From an uncultured Rubrobacteraceae bacterium (GTDB taxonomy: Bacteria > Actinomycetota > Rubrobacteria > Rubrobacterales > Rubrobacteraceae): a stretch of 58,459 nucleotides of DNA. Where the stretch lies: assembly GCA_902806085.1 (NCBI GenBank), contig CADCVH010000130.1, positions 1-58,459 of the forward strand. The letters are read 5' to 3'. The notes under the pieces are model-generated. The model was not told where the DNA came from, did no database searches, and saw only the letters and a program-made list of their open reading frames with translations. This document shows, in pieces, positions 17,760-26,439 of the stretch (the stretch's first letter is position 1; every line of letters begins with the position of its first letter). The position numbers and the translations under genes are program-made.

Positions 17760-17873
17760 GTGAAGCACCTCCACTTCGGCCCGGAAAAGCTCCTCCGCAA
17801 CCTGGACGCCGTCAACCCGGGCGTCGAACGCATCCTCACCAGCGCCGCGACCGGCCAGGGGGTAGACGGGTAA
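17760..17873 (+). pseudogene. Remnant of a HypB-like nickel-insertion GTPase C-terminus
   Basis: A 37-codon frame (GTG 17760 to TAA 17873) encodes a hydrophobic/charged start (HLHFGPEKLLRNLDAVNPG) followed by VERILTSAATGQGVDG. This matches the shape of the HypB/UreG-type GTPase end, where an F-D-x-E-K-x-x-x-N-x-x-x-V-N-P helix is followed by the SAxTGEG guanine-specificity loop. The rest of the protein is missing. I see no other hyp gene in the window. The match is by eye from family knowledge. Confidence 0.5.
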
Positions 17874-17965
17874 TGCTCCTGGCTGACGGGCCGGGCGGGA
17901 GCCTGAGGGGTCCCGCCCGGTAGAAAACGCCGCACGTCGATACGGCCCCCTTATTAGGGTAAGCT

Positions 17966-17995
17966 CTGTCACCACCGGCGTTGGCCGGGGATAAT
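17966..17995 (+). promoter_or_regulatory. Predicted sigma-70-type promoter for hemL
   Basis: CTGTCA (17966-17971) and GATAAT (17990-17995) are separated by 18 bases and point toward hemL, whose start lies about 40 bases downstream. This is the clearest promoter-like pair in the otherwise tightly packed tetrapyrrole region, which suggests hemL and the genes after it can be transcribed separately from hemA-hemB. Confidence 0.5.
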
Positions 17996-18032
17996 AGACT
18001 TCTGTCAGGCGCTTACAAGGGGGTTGGCGCGT

Positions 18033-19361
18033 TTGCGGCGTAGCGGCGAGAGCCTGGATGCAAGAGCTTTGTTGAGGATGGACCGTTCCGCCCGGCTCAT
18101 GGAGCGGGCGGTGAAGCGCCTGCCCGGCGGCGTCAACAGCCCCGTGCGGGCCTTCCGCTCGGTCGGCGGCGACCCATTGTTCATGGAGCGGGGCGAGGGC
18201 TCGACCATCTTCGACGTCGACGGCAACTCCTACGTCGACTACGTGATGAGCTACGGTCCCCTGGTGCTGGGCCACGCCCACCCGGACGTGATCGGCGCGG
18301 TAGAACGCACCGCCCGCAAGGGAACGACCTTCGGAGCCCCGACCGAGATGGAGGTCGAGCTCGCCGAGCTGGTGTGCGAGATGGTCCCCTCGTTGGAGAT
18401 GGTCCGCATGACCAACTCCGGCACGGAGGCGACGATGAGCGCCATCCGGCTCGCCCGCGGTTTCACGGGACGCGAGCGCATCCTCAAGTTCGACGGCAAC
18501 TACCACGGCCACGGCGACGCCCTGCTCGTCTCGGCCGGCTCCGGGGTCGCCACTTTGGGCCTCCCGGACAGCCCCGGCGTGACGAAGGGCGCGGCGAAGG
18601 ACACCGCCGTCCTCCCGTACAACGACCTGGAGGCCGTGCGCGGGCTATTCGGGCGGGAGGGCGAGGAGTTCGCCGCCGTCATCCTGGAGCCCATCGCCGG
18701 GAACATGGGCTGCGTGCCCCCCGCCCGGGGCTACCTGGAGGGGCTGCGGGAGTTGACGGAGGAGTACGGGGTCGTGCTCATCTTCGACGAGGTGATGAGC
18801 GGGTTCAGGGTGGCGCGGGGCGGGGCGCAGGAGCGGTACGGGGTCGTGCCCGACCTGACCTGCCTGGGCAAGATCATCGGCGGCGGGTTGCCGGTCGGGG
18901 CCTACGGGGGTAAGCGCGAGATCATGGAGCAGATAGCCCCATCTGGTCCCGTCTACCAGGCGGGAACCCTCTCGGGCAACCCGCTCGCGATGGCCGCCGG
19001 CCTCGTCACCCTGAAGGCCGTGAGGGAGCCGGCGGTCCAGGAGCGCCTGGAGGATCTCGGGGAGCGGTGGAAGAGCGGCATGGAGGCGGTCGCCTCCCAG
19101 GGCGATCTGCCTTATACGGTTAACCAGGTGGGTTCGATGGTGAGCATCTTCTTCACGGAGGGCCCGGTGACGGACTTCGCCTCGGCGGCCCGCTCGGACA
19201 CGAAGGCCTTCAAGGACTTTTTCTGGCACATGCTCTCCCGCGGCGTCTACCTCGCTCCGAGCCAGTACGAGGCCGGGTTCATCTCCACCGCCCACACGGA
19301 CGAGGACCTGGACAAGACCTTCGAGGCGGCGCGCGAGTGGTTCGCCGGGGGCAGGGGATGA
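18033..19361 (+). CDS. hemL: Glutamate-1-semialdehyde 2,1-aminomutase
   Basis: PLP enzyme converting glutamate-1-semialdehyde to 5-aminolevulinate, the partner of HemA. Conserved blocks are [57 protein letters not shown] and the PLP lysine in [19 protein letters not shown] 18033 lies nine bases after AAGGGGG, so I prefer it. ATG 18078 ([18 protein letters not shown]) matches the usual N-terminus of the family equally well but has poor ribosome-site spacing. The gene overlaps the next one by four bases. Confidence 0.94.
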   Translation: MRRSGESLDARALLRMDRSARLMERAVKRLPGGVNSPVRAFRSVGGDPLFMERGEGSTIFDVDGNSYVDYVMSYGPLVLGHAHPDVIGAVERTARKGTTFGAPTEMEVELAELVCEMVPSLEMVRMTNSGTEATMSAIRLARGFTGRERILKFDGNYHGHGDALLVSAGSGVATLGLPDSPGVTKGAAKDTAVLPYNDLEAVRGLFGREGEEFAAVILEPIAGNMGCVPPARGYLEGLRELTEEYGVVLIFDEVMSGFRVARGGAQERYGVVPDLTCLGKIIGGGLPVGAYGGKREIMEQIAPSGPVYQAGTLSGNPLAMAAGLVTLKAVREPAVQERLEDLGERWKSGMEAVASQGDLPYTVNQVGSMVSIFFTEGPVTDFASAARSDTKAFKDFFWHMLSRGVYLAPSQYEAGFISTAHTDEDLDKTFEAAREWFAGGRG

Positions 19362-19795
19362 TGGAGGGGACGTCGCGGCGCACGCCCGGGATCTCCCTCG
19401 AGGATCTCTTCTTGAAGGCCGCGGCCGGGTTGCCTGAGGGCGATCATCGCGCGGAGGTCGTCGCGGTGGCGCTCGGGCACCTGCAGCGCGGCTTCGACGC
19501 GCACTACGGCCACGGGCCGGGGGGCGCGACAGACGACGGCGTGCTCGTGGGGGACAACGCGTACGCGCTCTCCGTGCAGACGATCGCGCGCCTCGACGAG
19601 CCGCGCTTCGTGGAGGTGGCCGGCCGCATGATCCGGGACGGCGCCGGCCGCATCGCCTCGGGCGAGGCCGTCACCGTGGGGACCTGGACGCCGCACCTCG
19701 CGGGCCTGCTCGACATCGTCTCGGGCGAGGGCGCCCGGAGGTCCGAGGAGAGGGTCCGCCTCGCCGCGCGGGAGCTCCGTGACGGGGCCGAGTAG
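19358..19795 (+). CDS. Hypothetical protein between hemL and ubiE
   Basis: A 145-residue soluble, mostly helical protein. ATG 19358 overlaps the hemL stop (ATGA), and its end overlaps the ubiE start by 17 bases, so it is clearly part of the operon. A central block ([23 protein letters not shown]) is followed by a repeated Arg-rich helix. Operon position suggests an accessory role in isoprenoid-quinone or heme metabolism, but no motif supports a specific function. Confidence 0.75.
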   Translation: MMEGTSRRTPGISLEDLFLKAAAGLPEGDHRAEVVAVALGHLQRGFDAHYGHGPGGATDDGVLVGDNAYALSVQTIARLDEPRFVEVAGRMIRDGAGRIASGEAVTVGTWTPHLAGLLDIVSGEGARRSEERVRLAARELRDGAE

Positions 19796-20537
19796 CCCCC
19801 GGCGGACGGCCGGAGAGGGGCTACCCTCGGGCGAGGAGCGGGCCCGCCTGGTGCGGGAGATGTTCGACCGCATCGCCGGCCGCTACGAGCTCCTGAACGC
19901 CGTAATGACCGCAGGCCTCTACAAGCTCTGGAACCGCAAAGTGGTCCGCGCTACGGGCCTCCGCCCCGGCGGCGACGCCCTCGACCTCGCCTGCGGCACC
20001 GGGAGCCTGACCCGAGCGCTCGCGGGCGCCGTCGGCCCGACGGGCTCGGTGCTCGGCGTGGACTTCTCGCCCGAGATGCTGCGGGCGGCCCGGGCCAGGC
20101 CCGCCAAAAACGCCGAGTACCGGCTGGGGGACGCGACGGACCTCGCCGATGTGCCGACTGGGCGCTTCGACGCGGTCACCATCGCCTACGGCGCCCGCAA
20201 CATCCCCGACCTCGACGGCCTCTTCGCCGAGATGAACCGGGTGCTCAGGCCCGGCGGGCGGGCCGTCTGCCTGGAGATAGCCAGGCCCCGGGGAAAGCTG
20301 TCGGGCGCGTTCTACGGGCTGTGGTTCGACAGGATCGTGCCAAAAGTGGGCGGTTTGATCTCCGGCGACGCCCAGGCGTACGCCTATTTGCCCCAATCGG
20401 TGAAAGCATTCGTGGCACCCGACGAGTTAGCTGTCATAATGGGACGTAATGGATTACAAAATGTTACATGGGACAGGCTCGGGGGCGGCATCATCACCCT
20501 CCACAGCGGAACGGGAAGCCTCGACGGACCCCGGTAA
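19779..20537 (+). CDS. ubiE: Demethylmenaquinone methyltransferase (UbiE/MenG)
   Basis: SAM-dependent C-methylation of demethylmenaquinone, the last step of menaquinone synthesis. The UbiE signatures are MFDRIAGRYELLNAVMTAGLYKLW, DLACGTGSLT (SAM motif I) and a conserved block around residues 139-150 (AVTIAYGARNIPD). The later VLRPGGRAVCLEIARP and GDAQAYAYLPQSVKAF blocks complete the family pattern. It starts at GTG 19779 inside the preceding gene. Its 3' end overlaps the prenyl synthase gene by about 90 bases if that gene uses its first ATG. Confidence 0.93.
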   Translation: MTGPSSPRRTAGEGLPSGEERARLVREMFDRIAGRYELLNAVMTAGLYKLWNRKVVRATGLRPGGDALDLACGTGSLTRALAGAVGPTGSVLGVDFSPEMLRAARARPAKNAEYRLGDATDLADVPTGRFDAVTIAYGARNIPDLDGLFAEMNRVLRPGGRAVCLEIARPRGKLSGAFYGLWFDRIVPKVGGLISGDAQAYAYLPQSVKAFVAPDELAVIMGRNGLQNVTWDRLGGGIITLHSGTGSLDGPR

Positions 20538-21498
20538 GCTCCGCTCCGCGCTGCCTGCAGGGGCCTTCGATACCGTTGACGAGGTCGAGGGTCTGCTGGC
20601 GGCCGTGGGGGAACGTGCCCCCGCCCCGCTCGTGGGGCCCTCGCTCGAGGCGTTGACCTCCGGGGGCAAGCGTCTGAGGCCGCTGCTCTTGATCCTGGCG
20701 GCGAGGATGGGGGATGCGGACCGGGAGGATTTGCTCCGGGCCTCGACGGCCATCGAGGTGTTGCACACGGCCACGCTCGTCCACGACGACATCGTGGACG
20801 GGGCCCAGACGCGGCGGGGGATACCGACCGCCGTGGCGCGTTACGGTCGCGAGATCGCGGCGGCGACCGGGGACTACCTTTTCGCCGAGACGTTCTCCGG
20901 GCTCGCCGGTATCGGGGACCCGAGGCTGGTGCGGGCCTTCGCGGAGGCCTCCGTGGGCCTCGCGGTCGGGGAGCTCGAGCAGTACCGGGCCAACGGGGCG
21001 AACGTGGACGTCGGGGCGTACCTGGGGCACATCAGGAAAAAGACCGCCGGGCTCTTCCGGGTAGCCTGCGTGACGGGCGGCACTCTAGGCGGGCTCTCTC
21101 TGGCGCAGATAGACGCCCTGGCGACCTACGGCCAGGCCTTAGGCATCGCCTTCCAGATGTCCGACGACATCATGGACCTCGTCGGCAAGCCCGGCCTTAT
21201 GGGCAAGGGGATCGGGACCGATCTCGTCGAGGGCACCATCACGCTCCCGCTCATCTTTGCCTTGCGGGAGGGAGATTCCGAGACCATCCGGCGGGTGCTT
21301 GCCGACCCGAAGCCGTCGGCGGAGTTGCTGGAGGCCGGCATAGAGGCCGTGCTCGCGACCGACGCCGTCGCCAAGACCGAGGCGTGGGCGCAAGGGGAGA
21401 TCGAGGGTGCCTTGCGGGACCTCAGCCTCCTGCCCGCCTGTCCCGAGCGGGACTTTCTGGAGTCCGTTGCCTCCGAGGTGGTCGGAAGGGATGCCTGA
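20449..21498 (+). CDS. Polyprenyl diphosphate synthase (all-trans)
   Basis: Makes the isoprenoid tail, probably for menaquinone given its neighbours. The first aspartate-rich motif appears as LVHDDIVDGAQTRRG and the second as FQMSDDIMDLVG. GGKRLRPLLLILAARM and the KTAGLF block are also present. The chain-length-determining residues before the first DDxxD (ATLV) have no bulky aromatic blocker, which fits a long product, but length cannot be fixed from sequence. ATG 20449 is the first start; ATG 20461 or a later codon is possible because the first 40 residues are poorly conserved. Confidence 0.92.
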   Translation: MDYKMLHGTGSGAASSPSTAEREASTDPGKLRSALPAGAFDTVDEVEGLLAAVGERAPAPLVGPSLEALTSGGKRLRPLLLILAARMGDADREDLLRASTAIEVLHTATLVHDDIVDGAQTRRGIPTAVARYGREIAAATGDYLFAETFSGLAGIGDPRLVRAFAEASVGLAVGELEQYRANGANVDVGAYLGHIRKKTAGLFRVACVTGGTLGGLSLAQIDALATYGQALGIAFQMSDDIMDLVGKPGLMGKGIGTDLVEGTITLPLIFALREGDSETIRRVLADPKPSAELLEAGIEAVLATDAVAKTEAWAQGEIEGALRDLSLLPACPERDFLESVASEVVGRDA

Positions 21499-22732
21499 GG
21501 CCAAGATCTTCGCCGCCGGCACCCTGATGCCGGTCTCCGGTCCCCCGATCCCGGACGGCGCGGTCCTGGTGCGGGAAGGCAGGATCTCCGCCGTCGGGCC
21601 GCTCCTGGAGGTCAGCCGGAGAGACCCCGAGGCCCCCGTCCGCTTCTTCCCACGCTCCACGATAACCCCCGGCGCCGTCAACGCCCACGCCCACCTGGGC
21701 TTCCGCACGAAGGACGCGCCGCCCGGGGGGACGTTCTCCGGCTGGCTGACGAAGCTCATAGAGCGTCTGCCCGAGAAAGAGAGTTGGACCGCCGAGGCGG
21801 CCCGCGACTCCGCCCGCGAGGCCGTGGAGGCCGGTACGACGTTTATGGCGGAGTCCTCGCCCTACGGGGAGTGCCTGCCGCAGTTGGCGGAGAGCGGCAT
21901 GGCCGGTGCGGTCTACGCCGAGTTCTTCCCCGGGGACTACGAAGGTGCTGGGACGCAGGAGATCGTGGATTCGATCATCCAGCAGGTACAGGCGATGAAC
22001 GAGGGCCTCCCGGGGCGGGTCCGGGCGAGGGTCAGCGTCCACTCACCTTATACCGTGGACCCGGAGTCCTCCCGGCTGGCGGCCCGCAGGACGCGGGAGA
22101 TGGGTTGGACGCTCGCTTTTCACCTCTCCGAGAGCCCGGAAGAGGTCGAGTTCGTTCGGGAAGGGACGGGCGGCCTCGCGGACATCTTCGGCAGCAACGG
22201 TTGGGGAGGGGTGGGCGTCTCGCCCGTGCGTTACGCGGAGGGCATCGAGCTTCTCGCCCCCGAGACCATCGCGGCGCACCTCGCGACGGGCGTTGGGGAA
22301 GAAGAGATCGAGGTTCTAGCCCGCACGGGTGTCGCGGCTGCGCATTGCCCGCGTTCGAACGAGAACTTGGGTTGCGGCGTCTCGCCGGTGCCGCGGATGA
22401 TGGAGAGTGGGGTGCGGGTCGGGATGGGCACGGACGGCCTGTGGAGCAGCCCGAGCATGAACCTCTTCGAAGAGACGATGGTCGCGGTGGGCCTGCACGG
22501 CTTCGACGGGGCGACGGCCCTGCGCCTCGCCACGCTCGAAGGGGCGCGGGCGCTCGGGGTCGAGGGGGAGACGGGGAGCCTCGAGGCCGGCAAATGGGCG
22601 GACCTCGCGGTGGTCGAGGTCGCGCCGGGCGGCCCCGACCCCGAGCTCAAAACGCTGGAAGCGGCGGCAGGCGGGGGCGTGGTGGTGACGGTCGCGGGTG
22701 GCGACGTGATATACAATCGCGCGGAAGGCTGA
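21491..22732 (+). CDS. Amidohydrolase, candidate aminodeoxyfutalosine deaminase (MqnX-like)
   Basis: Metal-dependent deaminase of the ATZ/TRZ/SAH-deaminase group. Metal ligands appear in GAVNAHAHLGF, in FHLSES, and in the Asp of MGTDGLWSSPSMNLFEE; the last is typical of purine-nucleoside-like deaminases. A C-terminal composite domain (GSLEAGKWADLAVVEV) closes the fold. The gene sits directly after ubiE and the prenyl synthase with an 8-base overlap, which suggests a step in menaquinone synthesis; MqnX of the futalosine route belongs to this family. Without other mqn genes in view the assignment is inference. Confidence 0.8.
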   Translation: MPEAKIFAAGTLMPVSGPPIPDGAVLVREGRISAVGPLLEVSRRDPEAPVRFFPRSTITPGAVNAHAHLGFRTKDAPPGGTFSGWLTKLIERLPEKESWTAEAARDSAREAVEAGTTFMAESSPYGECLPQLAESGMAGAVYAEFFPGDYEGAGTQEIVDSIIQQVQAMNEGLPGRVRARVSVHSPYTVDPESSRLAARRTREMGWTLAFHLSESPEEVEFVREGTGGLADIFGSNGWGGVGVSPVRYAEGIELLAPETIAAHLATGVGEEEIEVLARTGVAAAHCPRSNENLGCGVSPVPRMMESGVRVGMGTDGLWSSPSMNLFEETMVAVGLHGFDGATALRLATLEGARALGVEGETGSLEAGKWADLAVVEVAPGGPDPELKTLEAAAGGGVVVTVAGGDVIYNRAEG

Positions 22733-22754
22733 ACGTCCCCGGGGGTAGCCCACC

Positions 22755-23393
22755 ATGATGATGAACCGCAAGAGGTTAGGCCGCGTGATGGCGGTGGTCG
22801 CCGTCTTGCTCGCCGTCTTTTTCTTGCTCTCTTCCATCATCCTGGGGCTGGGGATGACCACCAGCTACAACCTGCTCGACCTGTTCGGCAACCGCAGCCA
22901 GCCGCAGCAGAGCCAGGGCCCGAGCCCGCAGGACGCCATAGAAGAGGCCGAAAAAGACCTGGAGAACAGCCCGAAAGACCCCGACGCCATAACCGACCTG
23001 GCCGCCCTGTACTACCAGAACGGCCAGTACGAAGACGCCGCGAAGGTGCTGCAAGACGGGCGCAAGGAGGCACCGAAAAACGCCGAGATACCCGCCCTTC
23101 TCGGGGCCGTCTACCAGCAGCAGGCGGCTGGCGTGGAGCCCAAAGAGCAGAAGGAGTTGTACGCGAAGGCCGGCGACTCCTTTGCCGCGGCGGCGGAGTC
23201 GAACCCGCAAGACGAGGACCTCTACGCGCAGGCAGGCCAGAGCTACGACCAGGCGGGCGAGACCGCGGAGGCCATCCAGTACTACAACGGGTACCTCGAC
23301 CGCGAGCCGAAGGGGCAAGATTCCGAGGCGATAAAAGAGCGCATCTCGGCGCTTCTCGCTGGCGGAGAAGAGACGACAGGGGGTGGGTCTTGA
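22755..23393 (+). CDS. Membrane-anchored tetratricopeptide-repeat protein
   Basis: A 212-residue protein with one N-terminal membrane helix (VMAVVAVLLAVFFLLSSIIL), a Gln/Ser-rich linker and three to four TPR-like helix pairs (DPDAITDLAALYYQNGQYEDAAKVL; the last around residues 165-190). The tail is Gly/Thr rich. The topology places the TPR outside the cytoplasm. Such proteins scaffold partners; its position before tatA-tatC may hint at an envelope or export role, but no specific partner is shown. Confidence 0.85.
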   Translation: MMMNRKRLGRVMAVVAVLLAVFFLLSSIILGLGMTTSYNLLDLFGNRSQPQQSQGPSPQDAIEEAEKDLENSPKDPDAITDLAALYYQNGQYEDAAKVLQDGRKEAPKNAEIPALLGAVYQQQAAGVEPKEQKELYAKAGDSFAAAAESNPQDEDLYAQAGQSYDQAGETAEAIQYYNGYLDREPKGQDSEAIKERISALLAGGEETTGGGS

Positions 23394-23420
23394 TCCGCCC
23401 CGCACCGGAAGGCGTATAAT
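23390..23420 (+). promoter_or_regulatory. Predicted promoter for tatA-tatC
   Basis: A consensus TATAAT at 23415-23420 lies 40 bases before the tatA ATG. TTGATC at 23390-23395 is 19 bases upstream of it and overlaps the stop of the TPR gene. The perfect -10 makes independent transcription of tatAC likely. Confidence 0.5.
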
Positions 23421-23459
23421 GACCAGAACGACTATGTGGGTCACCCGTCAGGAGGAAAG

Positions 23460-23753
23460 ATGAGTCTCGCCCTAATCCCAGGAATACCAACTCTAGGACC
23501 GACGGAACTGATAATAGCTCTCGTCGTGATCCTGTTGCTCTTCGGGGCGAAGCGCATCCCCGAGCTCGCCCGCGGCCTGGGCAGCGGCGTGCGCGAGTTC
23601 AAGGCCGGCACCAAAGAGGGCCAGCTCGAGGACAAGCAGGACAAGGAAAAGAACGACGACAAGCCCGCCTCCGAGGTTCGCGACGACGAGACCAAGCTCG
23701 AAGAGGACGACGCCACCGTCAAGGCCGAAAAAGCCGAGCAGAACCGCAGCTAG
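23460..23753 (+). CDS. tatA: Twin-arginine translocase subunit TatA
   Basis: Pore-forming subunit of the Tat exporter. The N-terminal helix LGPTELIIALVVILLLFGAK is followed by the amphipathic RIPELARGLGSGVREFKAG. An unusually long, highly charged Lys/Asp/Glu tail makes up the C-terminal half of the 97 residues. ATG 23460 follows GGAGGAAAG. It is paired with tatC 27 bases downstream. The substrate-binding lipoprotein at the start of the window carries a Tat signal and is a likely client. Confidence 0.92.
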   Translation: MSLALIPGIPTLGPTELIIALVVILLLFGAKRIPELARGLGSGVREFKAGTKEGQLEDKQDKEKNDDKPASEVRDDETKLEEDDATVKAEKAEQNRS

Positions 23754-23780
23754 GCGAGCGGAAAACTCTCCTGAGCAAAC

Positions 23781-24653
23781 ATGGCTAGCCGTCTAAGAAG
23801 CAGCCCCGCCCGCGCGCGCGACGACGCGCGCATGACCCTGATCGAGCACCTGGGCGAGCTCCGGTCCAGGATCATCAAAGTCGCCGTGGTCTTCGTTCTG
23901 GCCGCCATCGTCATGTGGTTCTATCGCAGGCCTCTCTTCTACGCCCTTCTCGAACCCGCGGGTGACCAATTCCAGGGCCAGAGGCTCGCCGTCACCGCGG
24001 TCGGCGAGCAGTTCGTCAGCGACATGAAGCTGGCCCTTTGGGCCGCCTTCGTACTGACCATCCCCGTGCTGCTATACCAGGCTTGGGCCTTCGTGGCCCC
24101 CGCCGTGGGGGACATGGGCCGTGTCACGACGTACATCGTGATAACGTTGGCCTCCTCGCTGTTTCTGGCCGGGATCGCGTTCGGGTACTTCTTCGTACTG
24201 CCGGCTGGCCTGCAGTTTCTGCTCAACTGGGATTCGGGAGCCGACGGTAGGTACAGAACCATTATCACGCCGACCTTCTACATGTCGTTCACCACGCGCT
24301 TCCTGCTGGCTTGCGGGCTCGTCTTCGAGCTTCCCGCGGCCACGTACGTGTGCGCGAAGCTGGGGCTCATCGACGCGAACCTGCTCAAGAAGTACCGCAA
24401 GCACGCCGTCGTGGCGAACACGATCCTGGCGGCGGCGATCACGCCATCGCCCGACCCCTTCACCATGATCATGCTCGCCGTGCCGCTGGTCATCATGTAC
24501 GAGCTCTCCATCGTCATTGCCCGCTACGTCAACCCGACCACCGAGGTCACGGCCCACGAGCTGGCGCGCACCGACGATTCGGACGACGAACCGGAGGACT
24601 ACGAGCCCGAACCCCACGAAGAGAACGGGGACGAACGGGAACGGGACCTGTAA
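23781..24653 (+). CDS. tatC: Sec-independent protein translocase TatC
   Basis: Polytopic receptor for twin-arginine signals. It has the six-helix TatC pattern with the conserved early MTLIEHLGELRSRIIK, the periplasmic FVAPAVGDMGR loop and the FELPAATYVCAKLGLI helix. A long acidic C-terminal tail (about 40 residues rich in Asp/Glu) goes beyond the usual end of the family. Length is 290 residues. tatB is not adjacent, as in many actinobacteria where it lies elsewhere or is replaced by TatA. Confidence 0.95.
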   Translation: MASRLRSSPARARDDARMTLIEHLGELRSRIIKVAVVFVLAAIVMWFYRRPLFYALLEPAGDQFQGQRLAVTAVGEQFVSDMKLALWAAFVLTIPVLLYQAWAFVAPAVGDMGRVTTYIVITLASSLFLAGIAFGYFFVLPAGLQFLLNWDSGADGRYRTIITPTFYMSFTTRFLLACGLVFELPAATYVCAKLGLIDANLLKKYRKHAVVANTILAAAITPSPDPFTMIMLAVPLVIMYELSIVIARYVNPTTEVTAHELARTDDSDDEPEDYEPEPHEENGDERERDL

Positions 24654-24835
24654 AGAATAGGTTTCAGGCTTCAGACCTCAGGCACCGGGAAGACATCCGG
24701 GGCTCGGGCCTCCCGGTGACGCCGCGGATATCGATCGATGCCCTTGCCGGGTCGGGGGCCGGCCCAACTTTTCTGCGTGATCGAGGCGAGACGGGCGCGG
24801 AAGGAGAGCGCCCGAACACCTGCAGCCTGTGAAAC

Positions 24836-25303
24836 CTACCTGAGCCGCTGCCCGAAGCGCCGGATGGAGCGCCTGAGGAGGTCTTCGGTGAGGCCGCGGA
24901 AGAAGGGGCGGTGGGCGATGTTGTTCAGCCAGGGCGGGTTTACCCGGTAGTCGGTAGCCAGCGTCATCTTTACCGTTTCGACCCCGGCCTCTTCCACCAG
25001 CCAGCCGCCGGTGCCGACGGCGCCCCTGACGTAGCGCCATTCGAGGAGGTGCGGGGGCTGGACGGCGATGATCTCGCTGACCACCGTGTGGGTGAGGCCG
25101 GCGGCGCTGAGGACGAACTCGAGGTTCGTGCCGGGCTGGATCTCCGCGGTCTCCGCGCCGGTGTCGTCGGTCGCCCTGACGCCGCCGAGGCCCACGGCCC
25201 ACTCCGGGAAGCTCTTGACGTCCAGGAGGGCCGCGAATACCCGTTCTGCCCCGATCCCGGAGAGCAGGTAGCCCGCCCGGTAAGGCTTGTCTGTGTCAGC
25301 CAC
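24836..25303 (-). CDS. SRPBCC-family (polyketide cyclase/START-like) protein
   Basis: A 155-residue helix-grip fold with a hydrophobic ligand cavity. The typical opening (VFAALLDVKSFPEWAVGLGGV) and strand pattern (LTHTVVSEIIAVQPPHLLEWRYV) are seen, with a C-terminal helix (RGLTEDLLRRSIRRFGQ). GTG 25303 overlaps the stop of the upstream prenyltransferase gene by eight bases, so the pair is co-translated. A role in binding or presenting a lipidic quinone intermediate is plausible from the coupling alone. The 180 bases between tatC and this gene contain nothing recognisable. Confidence 0.85.
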   Translation of the reverse strand: MADTDKPYRAGYLLSGIGAERVFAALLDVKSFPEWAVGLGGVRATDDTGAETAEIQPGTNLEFVLSAAGLTHTVVSEIIAVQPPHLLEWRYVRGAVGTGGWLVEEAGVETVKMTLATDYRVNPPWLNNIAHRPFFRGLTEDLLRRSIRRFGQRLR

Positions 25304-26195
25304 CGAGCACGACGCCCGCGGTGTACAGGAGGCCGAAGACGAGGTGCAAACCGGCGGTCCGCTTGACCACCGGGTCGAGGCGCCGCGGCGTCGAGTGCTC
25401 CGCCACGTCCCGCCGGAGCCTGAGGGCCGCGAAGAGGCTCGGGTAGACAAGCGCGCACTCGAGGGGGACCACCCCGAAGGCCATAAGCACGCCCACCGCG
25501 ACGTACGCTTCCACGAGCAGGAGCCTGTAGACCACCACGCCGACTTCCCGGCCGAAGACTATCGGGAGCGTGCGGCGCCCGCCGCGGCGATCCGATACGA
25601 GATCCCGGAGGTTGTTCGCCAGCAGGATCGCGGCGACCGGCCCGCCTATGGGGAGGGCGGCAAGCGGCACGTAGGGGGGAAAGCCGCCCGCCTGAACGGC
25701 GTAGGCTATCACCACGATCAGCACGCCCATAAACACGAAGACCGCGGCCTCGCTCGCCGGGGTGTACGCGATAGGACGGGGGCCCGCCGAGTAGAGGTAG
25801 CCCCCGAGCGCGCAGAGGCACCCGAGCACCAGGATCGGCCACCCGCCCACGGCTATCAGGTAGATCCCGCAAAAAAGCGCGAGCACGTAGCAGAAGAGCG
25901 CCCCGAACAGCACGCTACGCGCCCGCACCCGCCCCCCGACGATCGAGCCCGCGATCCCGACCGTCCCCCGCACGTCGAGCCCCCGCTGCTCGTCGTAGAA
26001 CTCGTTGAACATGTTGGTCGCAGCCTGTATCAACAGGCTGCCAGACAGCATCGCCAAGAACGGCCCCCAGGAGAACGCCCCGTCTCTCCAGGCGAGCGCC
26101 GTACCGAAAAACACCGGCACCGCCGCCGCCGTAAGGCTAAAAGGCCGCGAGAGCCTGAACCACTCGGCAAGCACGCCCCGCCGCGACTCAGCCAC
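25296..26195 (-). CDS. menA: UbiA-family naphthoate prenyltransferase (MenA/MqnP type)
   Basis: Membrane prenyltransferase attaching the polyprenyl tail to the naphthoquinone head group. The first Asp-rich motif is N-M-F-N-E-F-Y-D-E-Q-R-G-L-D near residue 57 and the second is NNLRDLVSDRRGGRRTL. About eight or nine membrane helices are visible, and the protein has 299 residues. GTG 26195 is the first plausible start before the conserved WFRLSRPFSLTAAAVPVFFG. Whether the substrate is 1,4-dihydroxy-2-naphthoate (MenA) or 1,4-dihydroxy-6-naphthoate (MqnP) depends on which menaquinone route the organism uses; the MqnX-like neighbour leans to the latter. Confidence 0.88.
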   Translation of the reverse strand: MAESRRGVLAEWFRLSRPFSLTAAAVPVFFGTALAWRDGAFSWGPFLAMLSGSLLIQAATNMFNEFYDEQRGLDVRGTVGIAGSIVGGRVRARSVLFGALFCYVLALFCGIYLIAVGGWPILVLGCLCALGGYLYSAGPRPIAYTPASEAAVFVFMGVLIVVIAYAVQAGGFPPYVPLAALPIGGPVAAILLANNLRDLVSDRRGGRRTLPIVFGREVGVVVYRLLLVEAYVAVGVLMAFGVVPLECALVYPSLFAALRLRRDVAEHSTPRRLDPVVKRTAGLHLVFGLLYTAGVVLGG

Positions 26196-26439
26196 GCCCC
26201 GCCCGACCCGATCTGAGAAGTTCTCCAGGCATACCCGGCCAAGTGTACCCGCGCCACCCGCACAATTCCGCCCGTACGCGCGACCCCCAAATCCCTTATC
26301 CGGCCGCCGAAAGCGCTGGCCGCAGGCCCGAAGCGTGCCGAAAACCCCGGGAGGGGCCGTGCTCGAGGTGGAGGCGTTACCCGGAACGTGCCAGATTCGG
26401 CGTAGCCAGCGTGGCGACAAGCTGGTATAACCGGCAATC

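Noticed and set aside
25287..26216. Long plus-strand frame opposite the menA-like gene
   Set aside because: The product is rich in His, Arg, Glu and Pro with no hydrophobic core pattern; the minus-strand protein is a clear UbiA-family enzyme.
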